Assembly (NCBI RefSeq): GCF_003234965.1
Contig: NZ_QKVK01000003.1
Coordinates: forward strand, 248,001 to 312,000
Reading direction: 5' to 3'
DNA length: 64,000 nucleotides
Source of the DNA: Aestuariivirga litoralis
GTDB taxonomy: Bacteria; Pseudomonadota; Alphaproteobacteria; Rhizobiales; Aestuariivirgaceae
The notes under the pieces were generated by a model that was given only the letters and a program-made list of their open reading frames with translations, was not told where the DNA came from and did not search any database. A program made the position numbers and the translations under genes. The stretch's first letter is position 1. Each line of letters starts with the position of its first letter. Below, one piece after another: positions 37,290 through 45,164 of the stretch.

Positions 37290-37312
37290 CGCGCCGGGCA
37301 GACCCCGGCGCG
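37290..37312 (+). terminator. hairpin after rhaS (attenuator or mRNA stabiliser)
   Basis: Perfect 9-base all-GC stem CGCGCCGGG / CCCGGCGCG with a 5-base loop, 14 bases after the rhaS stop. No T-run follows, so read-through into rhaD is expected. The arrangement parallels the hairpin behind glpV and could raise binding-protein levels relative to the enzymes downstream. Confidence 0.65.
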
Positions 37313-37341
37313 TTCCACCCCTTTCCGAAAGCGAGAGTCTC

Positions 37342-39411
37342 ATGAGCAATTCCGCCACTGTCCCCTCCCTGTGGGATGATGCCAAGGCCGCCAAGCTGGA
37401 CGAGCCGGGCCTCCTCCTCTATCGCTCCAACTTGCTGGGCGCGGATTTGCGCATCACCAATTTCGGCGGCGGCAACACCTCCGCCAAAGTCGTGGCGAAG
37501 GATCCGCTGACGGGCGAGCCTACGACCGTCCTCTGGGTCAAGGGCTCCGGTGGCGACATCGGTTCGATGAAGCTCGACGGCTTTGCCACGCTCTACATGG
37601 ACAGGCTGGAGAGCCTGAAGGGCCTCTACAAGAGCCTCGACCAGGAAGACGCCATGGTGCACGCGTTGAACCACTGCATCTTCGACCTGAACCCGCGCGC
37701 CCCTTCGATCGACACCTGCCTCCACGGCTACGTACCCTACCCGCATGTCGACCACGTGCATTCCGACGCGGTGATCGCCATTGCAGCGTCCGAGGACTCA
37801 GAAAAGCTGACGAGGGAGATCTTCGGCGACGAGATGGGCTACCTGCCGTGGCAGCGGCCCGGCATCGACCTTGGAATCAAGCTGGGCGAGATGGCGAAGA
37901 AGAACCCGCACTATGTGGGTGTCGTCCTCGGCAGCCACGGCCTCTTTACCTGGGGGCAGACGGCGAAGGAGTGCTACGACACCACGCTTCGCATCATCAA
38001 CAAGGCCGCCGTCTGGCTGGACCGCAACGCCGTGAAGCCGGCGTTCAAGGGCGCCAAGGTGGAGGCTCTGCCCGAATCGGAGCGCCGCGCCGCGGCTCTG
38101 CGCCTGCTCCCTGAGATCCGTGGCCGCATTTCAAAGCATGAGCGCAAGATCGGACATTTCGTCGACTCGCCCGAGGTGCTGGAATTCGTGAACTCAAACA
38201 TGCTGGAGCAGCTCGCCCCACTCGGCACCTCCTGCCCCGACCACTTCCTGCGTACCAAGATCCGCCCGCTGATCGTGCCCCATGATGCGGATGGCGCAGC
38301 GCTCGACACGCTGGTCGAGGCCTACCGCGCCGACTATGCCTCCTATTACGAGCGCTGCAAGCATGCGGACTCACCTGCCATCCGCGATCCCAATGCGGTG
38401 ATCTATCTCGTGCCGCGCGTCGGCATGCTGTCCTTCGCCAAGGACAAGGCGACAGCGCGCATTGCTGCGGAGTTCTATGTCAACGCCATCAATGTGATGC
38501 GCGGCGCCTCCGGCGTCTCGGCTTACAAGGGCCTGCCCGAGCAGGAGGCCTTCAACATCGAATACTGGCTGCTGGAAGAAGCAAAGCTCTCGCGCATGCC
38601 GAAGCCCAAGAGCCTGGCTGGACGCGTCGCCTTCATCACCGGAGGCGCCGGCGGCATCGGTTCGGCTATCGCATCGAAGTTGCTTTCGGAGGGCGCCTGT
38701 GTGGTGCTCGCCGATATCGACCAGGTATCCCTGAACGAGGTGACGGCGGGCTTCGCAAAGACATACGGGAGGGACAACGTCCGCGGCGTGAAGATGGACG
38801 TGACCTCGGAGGAGGCCGTGGTTCAGGCCATGAACGAGACCGCCTTGGCTTTCGGGGGCGTCGACATCGTGGTCAACAATGCTGGCATTACGATCGCGGC
38901 ACCGGTTGAGGATACGACGCTCGATCTCTGGAACAAGAACCAGGCCGTGATGGGGACGGGTTATTTCCTCGTGGGGCGCGAGGGCTACAGACTGCTGAAG
39001 CGGCAGAACCTCGGCGGCTCCATGGTCTTCATCTGCTCGAAGAACGCCGTCGCTGCCTCGCCCGGCGCGTCGGCCTATTGTGCGGTGAAGGCGGGTGAGT
39101 TGCATCTTGCCCGCTGCATGGCGCTGGAGGGTGCGCCCCACGGCATTCGCGTCAATGTGGTGAATCCGGATGCCGTGCTGCGCGGGTCCAAGATCTGGCA
39201 GGGCCCATGGCGCGAGCAGCGCGCGGCCTCGCTCAGAATCTCGCAGGACGAATTGGAGGAGCATTACCGCAAGCGCTCGCTGCTGCAGCGCTCGGTCTAC
39301 CCCGAGGATATTGCCGAGGGCGTCTATTTCTTCGCGTCAGACCTTTCCAACAAATCAACGGGCAATTTCTTGAACGTTGACGCGGGCAATGCAGCATCCT
39401 TCACGAGGTGA
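37342..39411 (+). CDS. rhaD: bifunctional rhamnulose-1-phosphate aldolase / short-chain dehydrogenase
   Basis: A 689-residue fusion. The class II aldolase-type domain (about 1-410) should split L-rhamnulose 1-phosphate into dihydroxyacetone phosphate and L-lactaldehyde (GGGNTSAKV, SIDTCLHGYVPYPHVDHVHSD with zinc-ligand His residues, VVLGSHGLFTW). The SDR domain (about 428-689) should oxidise the lactaldehyde. It has FITGGAGGIGSAIAS, VVNNAGIT, YCAVKAGE as Tyr-x3-Lys, and FLNVDAGNAASF at the end. This two-domain RhaD is known in rhizobia. A GAGA site lies just before the start. The stop lies within the ribosome-binding site of rhaI. Confidence 0.92.
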   Translation: MSNSATVPSLWDDAKAAKLDEPGLLLYRSNLLGADLRITNFGGGNTSAKVVAKDPLTGEPTTVLWVKGSGGDIGSMKLDGFATLYMDRLESLKGLYKSLDQEDAMVHALNHCIFDLNPRAPSIDTCLHGYVPYPHVDHVHSDAVIAIAASEDSEKLTREIFGDEMGYLPWQRPGIDLGIKLGEMAKKNPHYVGVVLGSHGLFTWGQTAKECYDTTLRIINKAAVWLDRNAVKPAFKGAKVEALPESERRAAALRLLPEIRGRISKHERKIGHFVDSPEVLEFVNSNMLEQLAPLGTSCPDHFLRTKIRPLIVPHDADGAALDTLVEAYRADYASYYERCKHADSPAIRDPNAVIYLVPRVGMLSFAKDKATARIAAEFYVNAINVMRGASGVSAYKGLPEQEAFNIEYWLLEEAKLSRMPKPKSLAGRVAFITGGAGGIGSAIASKLLSEGACVVLADIDQVSLNEVTAGFAKTYGRDNVRGVKMDVTSEEAVVQAMNETALAFGGVDIVVNNAGITIAAPVEDTTLDLWNKNQAVMGTGYFLVGREGYRLLKRQNLGGSMVFICSKNAVAASPGASAYCAVKAGELHLARCMALEGAPHGIRVNVVNPDAVLRGSKIWQGPWREQRAASLRISQDELEEHYRKRSLLQRSVYPEDIAEGVYFFASDLSNKSTGNFLNVDAGNAASFTR

Positions 39412-39415
39412 CACG

Positions 39416-40708
39416 ATGAGTTTCGCGATTTCGGCAGACTTTCTTGCAGCGGAGAACGCGAAGCTCGAGGCTGCCCAGGCTGAGGATTATCAGGCTCTCG
39501 GCCGGCAGCTGTCACGCCGTGGCATTTCGATCGAGGCCATGACGGAGCGGGCGATGACCTACGCTGTCGCCGTTCCGACCTGGGGTGTCGGCACCGGCGG
39601 CACGCGCTTCGCACGCTTCCCCGGACCGGGCGAGCCACGCAATATCCATGACAAGCTGGAGGATTGCGGGGTTATCAACCAGCTGACACGGGTTACCCCT
39701 ACAGTGTCACCGCATTTCCCGTGGGACAAGGTGGCGGACTACAACGCGCTGCGCCAGGAGGCCGCGCGCCACGAGCTCGGTTTCGATGCAGTGAATTCCA
39801 ACACCTTCCAGGACCAGCGCGGCCAGCGGCACTCCTACAAGTTTGGCTCCCTCACCCATGCGGTCAAGGCCACACGCATGCAGGCGGTGGAGCACAATCT
39901 GGAATGCATCGAGATCGGACGCCAGCTGGGCTCGACCGCGCTCACGGTGTGGATAGCCGATGGCTCAAATTTCCCGGGCCAGTCCAACCTCAACGCCGCC
40001 TTCGACCGCTACATGGACTCGCTGCGGATCGTCTATGACGCGCTGCCCACGGACTGGTTGGTTTTCCTCGAGCACAAGCTCTACGAGCCTGCCTTCTATT
40101 CAACGGTGATCTCGGACTGGGGCTCCAGCTTCATGGCGGCACTGGAACTGGGACCGAAGGCGCGCTGCCTCGTCGACCTTGGACACCACGCGCCCAATAC
40201 CAACATAGAGCAGATTGTGGCGCGCCTGATCCGGGCCGGCAAGCTCGCAGGCTTCCACTTCAACGATTCGAAGTACGGTGACGACGACCTCGACTCCGGT
40301 TCCGTCGATCCCTTCCGCCTCTTCCTGGTGTTCAATGAGCTCGTGGATGCGGAGTTGCGTCAGGCTGAGGGCTTTTCACCTGCCTACATGATTGATCAGT
40401 CGCACAATGTGACCGACCCTATCGAGAGCCTGATGGCGTCGGCGATCGAAATCCAGCGGGCCTTCGTACAGGCCTCGCTGATCGACCGGGAGTTGCTCTC
40501 GGCGGCTCAGGACGGCGGCGACGTGATGCTGGGGCACCGCATCGTCAAGCAGGCTTTCATTACGGACGTATCGCCCATCCTCGCCGAGGCACGGCGGCGC
40601 AAGGGCGGCGCCATTGATCCGATCGGCCTGTACCGCTCGAGCGGCTATCGCGCCGAAAAGACGAAAGAGCGGCCGCCAGTGGAGGGCACCTCGGCCGGCA
40701 TCGTCTAG
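39416..40708 (+). CDS. rhaI: L-rhamnose isomerase
   Basis: A 430-residue cytoplasmic isomerase interconverting L-rhamnose and L-rhamnulose, of the TIM-barrel type found in rhizobia and Pseudomonas stutzeri. Metal- and substrate-binding regions can be seen: FLEHKLYEPAF (Glu), CLVDLGHHAPNTNIEQ (Asp, His) and GFHFNDSKYGDDDLDSGS (His, Asp). The start at 39416 is set by GAGGTGA immediately upstream, which contains the rhaD stop; the frame to 39377 overlaps rhaD. It is the last gene of the operon, and its TAG shares CTAG with the convergent MerR gene. Confidence 0.93.
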   Translation: MSFAISADFLAAENAKLEAAQAEDYQALGRQLSRRGISIEAMTERAMTYAVAVPTWGVGTGGTRFARFPGPGEPRNIHDKLEDCGVINQLTRVTPTVSPHFPWDKVADYNALRQEAARHELGFDAVNSNTFQDQRGQRHSYKFGSLTHAVKATRMQAVEHNLECIEIGRQLGSTALTVWIADGSNFPGQSNLNAAFDRYMDSLRIVYDALPTDWLVFLEHKLYEPAFYSTVISDWGSSFMAALELGPKARCLVDLGHHAPNTNIEQIVARLIRAGKLAGFHFNDSKYGDDDLDSGSVDPFRLFLVFNELVDAELRQAEGFSPAYMIDQSHNVTDPIESLMASAIEIQRAFVQASLIDRELLSAAQDGGDVMLGHRIVKQAFITDVSPILAEARRRKGGAIDPIGLYRSSGYRAEKTKERPPVEGTSAGIV

Positions 40709-41118
40709 GCGACCAGGCTTTCAAGGGCGCTGTGGGTCTTCTCGATCTGCTGCCTGAGCTCGTCCTGACGGTTCTTGAGCAGGTCGAGGTGCTGCTTCAG
40801 GTGCCGCACCGCCTTCTCGCTGGACAGCACATCCTCCTCAGGCGTCAGCATATCGAGGATCTCGCGGATCTGGGCGATGGGGACGCCAAGGCGCCGCAGG
40901 GTGAGGATGTTTTTCAGCCGGCGCACGTCGCTTGCAAGATAGGTGCGGAAGCGGCCGTGGCGGGCTGGTGAAATCAGCTCGACCCGCTCGTAGAACCGAA
41001 TGGTCTTGGGATCGGTGGAGGTGAGTTTGGCCAATTCGCCAATGAAGAGGAACCCGTCCTGCGGCTCATAGCTGTTGCCTGCCGGAGTCATGCCAATGTT
41101 GTCGAGTTGATCGTCCAT
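40705..41118 (-). CDS. MerR-family transcriptional regulator
   Basis: A 137-residue regulator with an N-terminal winged helix-turn-helix (about 25-95: FIGELAKLTSTDPKTIRFYERV, then RTYLASDVRRLKNILTLRRLG). A C-terminal dimerisation coiled coil (about 100-135) follows. There is no Cys pair in the C-terminus, so metal sensing of the MerR/CueR kind is unlikely. The effector is unknown. It converges on rhaI with a 4-base overlap and is the last gene before the flagellar relic, so its target may be lost or elsewhere. Confidence 0.85.
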   Translation of the reverse strand: MDDQLDNIGMTPAGNSYEPQDGFLFIGELAKLTSTDPKTIRFYERVELISPARHGRFRTYLASDVRRLKNILTLRRLGVPIAQIREILDMLTPEEDVLSSEKAVRHLKQHLDLLKNRQDELRQQIEKTHSALESLVA

Positions 41119-41470
41119 GGCTTGTTCCTTTCCGATGGTTGAGTTGATCGCCAGTTCAGATCTTTAAACATCGCTCTGTTTTCCCGTCAAGGGTGTATCA
41201 TGATCTATTTACGCTTTTAAAGTGTGGTCCCCATCGTTCTGTTGCGGCAAGCTTTCTCGTTAGTATTCGTGATTAATCCAAATATAGATCTATCTCTGAA
41301 GTTCACTTACAGATATATAGCGAAGTATAATTCCATTGAATTCAATTTATACGATGTGCAATGGCATGATATTACTCAGTTTTAAACAATTATTAACGGG
41401 CTGTTCTTGAAACTGCTTCCGTGAACCGTGTGAGTCCATCCGGATTCGCCCAGAGGAGCAGATTGCCGCC
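41119..41470. other. AT-rich intergenic region before the Rem-FlhA gene
   Basis: A 352-base gap, markedly AT-rich compared with its surroundings. It holds the candidate MerR promoter and a 12-base palindrome ATTGAATTCAAT (41335-41346). An AGGAG site at 41453-41457 is the likely ribosome-binding site of the next gene, though its spacing is long. No coding potential was seen. It is where the rhamnose locus meets the flagellar relic, so it may hold a rearrangement junction. Confidence 0.5.
41163..41190 (-). promoter_or_regulatory. candidate promoter of the MerR-family gene
   Basis: On the minus strand TTGACG (41190-41185) is followed by a 16-base spacer and TTTAAA (41168-41163). The start would be about 37 bases before the ATG. 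MerR-regulated promoters usually have long spacers (19-20 bases), so this one may serve basal expression. Confidence 0.4.
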
Positions 41471-42139
41471 ATGATCATTCTCGTTGATGACCGTACTGAC
41501 GTAACCGACGCCTATCGCGCCAGCTTCGGGCGTGAGGGGATATCTGCTGCGAGTTTCACGCCGTCAGATTTCGCCAACTGGTTCCACTCCACGAGCGGAC
41601 CTGATATCGCCGCAGTAGAAGCCTTCATCCTCGGCGATTTCATGCAGCGGGAAACGGTGACGAGGGCCATCAAGACGAAGTCGGAGGCACCGGCCATTGC
41701 CCTCAACGACTCGACCGGACTCGAGGCAACCCTGAAACTCTTCGCCGCTGGCGTGGACGACGTGGTGCGAAAGCCGGTCCATGCGCGGGAAATCATCGCC
41801 CGCATCGGGGCCATCCGGCGCCGTACCGCGATGCCAGCCAAGGCGGCCGACCTTGGAGACCTTCGCGTGTTCAATGACGGACGCGACCCGGAAGTGGGTG
41901 GCCGCACGCTGGTGCTGCCGCGGCGCGAGCGCCGGATGATTGAGCAGTTCGCAGGTGAGCTCTCAAGCGCGGTAAAGTCGCTCGTTGATCGCGGGGAGCA
42001 GTTTGCCCTGGTCACGGCACCGGAGGTACGGCCCTATGTGCGCATGATCGTGGATCGTCTGTTTCCGGCCATTCCCGTGCTATCGCATATCGAGATATCC
42101 CGGGGTGTGAGGTTGGAGGTGGCTGCATCTCTGTCATGA
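41471..42139 (+). CDS. Rem-FlhA chimeric protein (regulator fused to FlhA C-terminus)
   Basis: An intact 222-residue ORF made of two unrelated parts. Residues 1 to about 155 match Rem, the OmpR-type flagellar regulator of rhizobia: ILVDDRTDVTDAYRASFGRE, AAVEAFILGD, GVDDVVRKPVHAREI, FNDGRDPEVGG and LPRRERR. The DNA-binding domain that should follow is absent. From about residue 156 the sequence is the end of the export-gate protein FlhA (VKSLVDRGEQFALVTAPEVRPYVRMIVDRL, here in two overlapping pieces of under 20 residues: VKSLVDRGEQFALV and TAPEVRPYVRMIVDRL, then VLSHIEISRGV). The stop overlaps the fliR ATG, as flhA does in intact loci. An in-frame deletion between rem and flhA explains this; junction about 41933-41944. 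Any function is unknown. Confidence 0.8.
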   Translation: MIILVDDRTDVTDAYRASFGREGISAASFTPSDFANWFHSTSGPDIAAVEAFILGDFMQRETVTRAIKTKSEAPAIALNDSTGLEATLKLFAAGVDDVVRKPVHAREIIARIGAIRRRTAMPAKAADLGDLRVFNDGRDPEVGGRTLVLPRRERRMIEQFAGELSSAVKSLVDRGEQFALVTAPEVRPYVRMIVDRLFPAIPVLSHIEISRGVRLEVAASLS

Positions 42140-42897
42140 CGCACACCATCGAGACGCAACTGCTTGGCCTCTTCCTGCTGTTCTGTCGCATCGGGGGATG
42201 CATGCTGTTTGCGCCGGGCCTGTCGAGTCCGCGTGTCCCGATGCACGTGAGGCTCTTTGCAGCCCTAGCTGTCACTGTTGCTGTCGCACCCATGCTCATG
42301 CCCGGGACTTTTCCTGATCTGTCTCGGGGCTCTGATGATCGCAGGCTATGGCTGATCCTGTCAGAATCTCTTGTCGGAGTGATGATTGGCCTGCTGGCTC
42401 GATGCTTTTTTCTCGCGCTGCAGTTTGCTGCGACTGCGATCTCGAACTTCGTGGGGCTCTCCGGCATCCCGGGCATTCCTCTGGAGGAGTCGGACACTGG
42501 CTCGCCATTGTCGACCCTGGTGTCGACGGCGTCGGTCACCTTGATCTTCGCGATGGGGCTTCACTTGGAGCTTTTGCGGGCAGTGATAGACTCCTATGCG
42601 GTTATGCCTCTGGGCAACTGGATCGGGGCTGGTTCACTTCTCACCAATCTGTTGACGACTCTCGCCGAAACCTGGCTCCTGGCGTTGCGCCTTGCGGCAC
42701 CGTTTCTGCTTTATGGTGTGATGGTCAATGTCGCACTTGGCATTGGCAATCGCTTTGCGCAGCAGATTTCTGTCTACCACGCAACCACGGGTGCGGTGAT
42801 GCTGGGGGGATTTCTTCTGTTTTACATTGTCTGGGTAGATTGGGCGATGGTGTTTACTGGCTCTTATCAGGCGTGGCTCAGGGACGGTGGATTTTGA
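42136..42897 (+). CDS. fliR: flagellar export-gate protein FliR
   Basis: A 253-residue polytopic membrane protein, full length for FliR of the type III flagellar export apparatus. Family regions include LFLLFCRIGGCMLFAPGLSS, PMHVRLFAALAVTVAVAPM, GVMIGLLARCFFLALQFAA, GIPLEESDTGSPL and NVALGIGNRFAQQISVYHAT. It appears undamaged, although its usual upstream partner flhA is reduced to a C-terminal stub in the preceding ORF. Without FlhA, FlhB, FliP and FliQ it could not form an export gate; none of these is in the window. Confidence 0.9.
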   Translation: MTHTIETQLLGLFLLFCRIGGCMLFAPGLSSPRVPMHVRLFAALAVTVAVAPMLMPGTFPDLSRGSDDRRLWLILSESLVGVMIGLLARCFFLALQFAATAISNFVGLSGIPGIPLEESDTGSPLSTLVSTASVTLIFAMGLHLELLRAVIDSYAVMPLGNWIGAGSLLTNLLTTLAETWLLALRLAAPFLLYGVMVNVALGIGNRFAQQISVYHATTGAVMLGGFLLFYIVWVDWAMVFTGSYQAWLRDGGF

Positions 42898-43301
42898 CCA
42901 GATCCTCCCAACGTCTACAGAGGCTCGCTCGTGCGCAGGCAGATCTTGCTGAGCTGCTCGAATCGAAGATTGCAGCAAGTCAGCGGCGCGGCAACGATCT
43001 TGCAAGCACCCGCGCCGGCACGCTTGCGGCGCTTGAGAGGATAAGCATGGAGGGTTTGACCTTCTATGCAGCGGCACTGCGTCGTCTCACGGAGCTCGAC
43101 AATGCGACCATAGAGAACGATGCGCTTCGGCGGGACCTGCTGGCTCAGTTGCGGCAGGTGCGGACGCGGCAAGATGCCCTGCAACGAAAGGCGGATGCAC
43201 AGGCCGCCGTGATGATGCGCAGGATGATGAACGCGGAGATTGGCGAGACCGCACTTGCCATGCAGGAGAAAGCTCCGCGCAAGGGTGGCGTGTTGAAGTG
43301 A
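42894..43301 (+). CDS. FliJ-like coiled-coil protein of the flagellar cluster
   Basis: About 135 residues, almost entirely helical and charged, predicted to form a long coiled coil. It lies just after fliR, where rhizobial flagellar loci often carry a FliJ-like gene. The best start is the TTG at 42894, which overlaps the fliR stop (TTGA); the frame upstream is a shadow of fliR. No signal peptide or membrane span. The FliJ assignment rests on position and coiled-coil character, not on a specific motif. Confidence 0.6.
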   Translation: MTRSSQRLQRLARAQADLAELLESKIAASQRRGNDLASTRAGTLAALERISMEGLTFYAAALRRLTELDNATIENDALRRDLLAQLRQVRTRQDALQRKADAQAAVMMRRMMNAEIGETALAMQEKAPRKGGVLK

Positions 43302-43325
43302 AGAAGTCTCGGGAGAAACGACGAA

Positions 43326-43832
43326 ATGGCCGTCAGCCTTCCATCTGACCTCGTTGCAGACGTCATCCGCAGTGCTGATCCAGCCCGCCACCAGGCGGCA
43401 GCACGACGTCTGCAGTCTATCAGCGAGGGGGAGTCAGCCTTTGCCGCAGCGATCGATCAGTCAGCGCCTCTCGGTGCAAGTCAAGGCGGGCAAGAAGTGG
43501 TCCTCGCTACTGAGCACGGGTTGTCTGGTGCTCGCGACGGCATGGCGGTCGACCAACCCAAACTATTCCGTAGCTTCGAGCAGGTCGTGTTGCGCAGCCT
43601 GTTTGAAACTCTGCTGCCCGAGTCTGAGTCGGGTGCCTTCGGGGGTGGTCCGTCGGCCGGCGTTTGGCGGTCGATGGCGGCGGATCAGCTGGCTGGTGTC
43701 TATGCCCAGAGTGGAGGTATCGGCGTTGCGCGTATGCTGGCATCACAGGCTTCAAACTCCACACCGGGGCGTGAGGAGCAGTGGCCCTACTTCAGGCTCC
43801 AACCATTGAAGGCATTTGGAAGCGAAGGCTAG
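43326..43832 (+). CDS. rod-binding protein, FlgJ N-terminal domain type
   Basis: A 168-residue protein. The C-terminal half (about 75-145) fits the rod-binding domain of FlgJ: FRSFEQVVLRSLFETLLPES, then WRSMAADQLAGVYAQSGGIGVARML. It lacks the muramidase domain of enterobacterial FlgJ, as is usual in alphaproteobacteria. Its expected role is as a periplasmic rod cap; no clear signal peptide is present, so export would need the flagellar route. GAG precedes the ATG by 9 bases. Confidence 0.72.
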   Translation: MAVSLPSDLVADVIRSADPARHQAAARRLQSISEGESAFAAAIDQSAPLGASQGGQEVVLATEHGLSGARDGMAVDQPKLFRSFEQVVLRSLFETLLPESESGAFGGGPSAGVWRSMAADQLAGVYAQSGGIGVARMLASQASNSTPGREEQWPYFRLQPLKAFGSEG

Positions 43833-43836
43833 CTGA

Positions 43837-44199
43837 ATGAGTTCTGCACCATCGGCTGATGCTGCCCTTGGGCCCGCCCTCGGCAAGCTCATCGCTACTC
43901 TTGAGGAAGAGAATGCAGTGTTGGCCGAACAGAAGTTCGTGTCCCATGCTGCCTATACCGATCGCAAGAACCAGACGCTGAGGGAGCTCATGGCGGCACA
44001 ACGTAAGGAAGGTACAGCCATGAGCACAGAACTTCGATTGCAGCTGCAGAAGCTTGCGGTGGTGCTCAGAGAGAATGCCCGGCTTCTGAAACTTCACATC
44101 GCAGCAGTTGGGGAGATAAGCGACATCATTGTCGGTAGCCTCAGGGACGCCGAGTCTGACGGTACCTACTCGCGACGGAGCGGCACCAGCCGTTGGTGA
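43837..44199 (+). CDS. FlgN-like chaperone candidate
   Basis: A 120-residue, mainly helical protein (LGKLIATLEEENAVLAEQ, TDRKNQTLRELMAAQRK, LQLQKLAVVLRENARLLK). Size, helix content and position after the rod-binding gene fit FlgN, the export chaperone for hook-filament junction proteins FlgK and FlgL. It lies 4 bases after the previous gene. The flgK and flgL genes it would serve are among those normally between rem and flhA, and they are not in this window. Confidence 0.55.
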   Translation: MSSAPSADAALGPALGKLIATLEEENAVLAEQKFVSHAAYTDRKNQTLRELMAAQRKEGTAMSTELRLQLQKLAVVLRENARLLKLHIAAVGEISDIIVGSLRDAESDGTYSRRSGTSRW

Positions 44200-44205
44200 T
44201 TGGGC

Positions 44206-44682
44206 ATGCTGAAGCTTGTGGCAGTTGGCGTGTGGGTCATTCTCGTCACTGCGGGCGCCACCTTTGCTTCAGGCTATCTAGGCAGCGCTCCTTCGCCCTC
44301 CGCTCCGCAGGAGGATCTTGGAGTCGAGCAGATGACCGCGGAACTTACCAGTGTTCCTGTGATGCGGGGTGGAGAGGTTGCTGGTTACGTGATCCTGCAA
44401 TTGTCTTTCTCCGCAGACCGTGCCCTACTGGCCCAGAAGAAGGTTGAGCCTATGCCCTACATCAAGGATTCGGCCTTCCGGGTGATATTCACGAGTGCTG
44501 ACGTCGATTTTCGGCATCTGAAGCCTGGTGACCTGGACCGGCTGACTGACACGATCGCCCGTGAAGCAAACCGCAGGCTTGGCATGGAACTTGTACGACA
44601 GGTTCTTTTCCAGCAGCTGAACTACGTCAAGAAGGAGGACATTCGGACCAACTGGAGCAATGGCGAGCCGGCACAGCACTGA
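44206..44682 (+). CDS. FliL-like membrane protein of the flagellar cluster
   Basis: A 158-residue protein with one N-terminal membrane span (LKLVAVGVWVILVTAGATFASGYL, a segment of residues 2-25). A soluble domain with GYVILQLSFSADRALL and LTDTIAREANRRLGMELVRQVL follows. This resembles FliL-type basal-body-associated proteins seen after fliR in rhizobia. The ATG at 44206 is preferred over the TTG at 44200. Its end overlaps the next small gene by 23 bases in another frame. Confidence 0.6.
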   Translation: MLKLVAVGVWVILVTAGATFASGYLGSAPSPSAPQEDLGVEQMTAELTSVPVMRGGEVAGYVILQLSFSADRALLAQKKVEPMPYIKDSAFRVIFTSADVDFRHLKPGDLDRLTDTIAREANRRLGMELVRQVLFQQLNYVKKEDIRTNWSNGEPAQH

Positions 44683-45118
44683 GGGCGTTTCAACACACAG
44701 TGAACTGGTGCGGGACATTGGCGCATCGCGGTTCCGGGTTGTCGATGACGATGCCGACACGAAGGAGTTGATGCGGTTGGCAGATAATCCTCTGGCGCTC
44801 CATGGTTTCCTGCAACGCCAGGCAGTGGGCATGTTTGTCACTCCGCCTGTGACAAGGCTGGTAGTGCCTGGACTCGTGCTGATTCATTCTTCGTCGCAGG
44901 CGCAGGCGGGGGAGCCTGTTTATGGCGCGCCGGAGGTTCGGCTGCAGGCGTTCGAGGGACTCGAGGCGTTCCAGCCAACTGCGGAGGATCATGAGCATGT
45001 GCTCATGGTTTGGCCTGAGGCCCGGCGTCGCGGGGCCGACAGCGCGCGCCTTTCAGTTGGCATGATCGTATCGGTCTTGGTCACGTCCCTTGTTTTGGGT
45101 GTACTGATGTTCTGGTGA
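44660..45118 (+). CDS. hypothetical protein with C-terminal membrane anchor
   Basis: A 152-residue protein with no recognised domain. The last ~22 residues (from VGMIVSVLVTSLVLG on) form a membrane span at the very C-terminus, suggesting a tail-anchored protein facing the cytoplasm. Its first 23 bases overlap the FliL-like gene, so the start could be later. It belongs to the same transcript as the flagellar relic by orientation and spacing. Whether it has a flagellar role is unknown. Confidence 0.5.
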   Translation: MASRHSTEGVSTHSELVRDIGASRFRVVDDDADTKELMRLADNPLALHGFLQRQAVGMFVTPPVTRLVVPGLVLIHSSSQAQAGEPVYGAPEVRLQAFEGLEAFQPTAEDHEHVLMVWPEARRRGADSARLSVGMIVSVLVTSLVLGVLMFW

Positions 45119-45164
45119 GCGGTGGCATGCGGCTTGCTTTGCCATCCCGAAACGGGATGGGATC

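Noticed and set aside
36128-37318. 396-codon minus-strand ORF opposite rhaS
   Set aside because: A mirror frame of a GC-rich gene, rich in Arg, Gly and Asp without domains; rhaS is the real gene.
40705-40708. CTAG shared by the convergent rhaI and MerR stop codons
   Set aside because: A neat overlap, but such shared palindromic stops arise readily in compact genomes and imply nothing functional.
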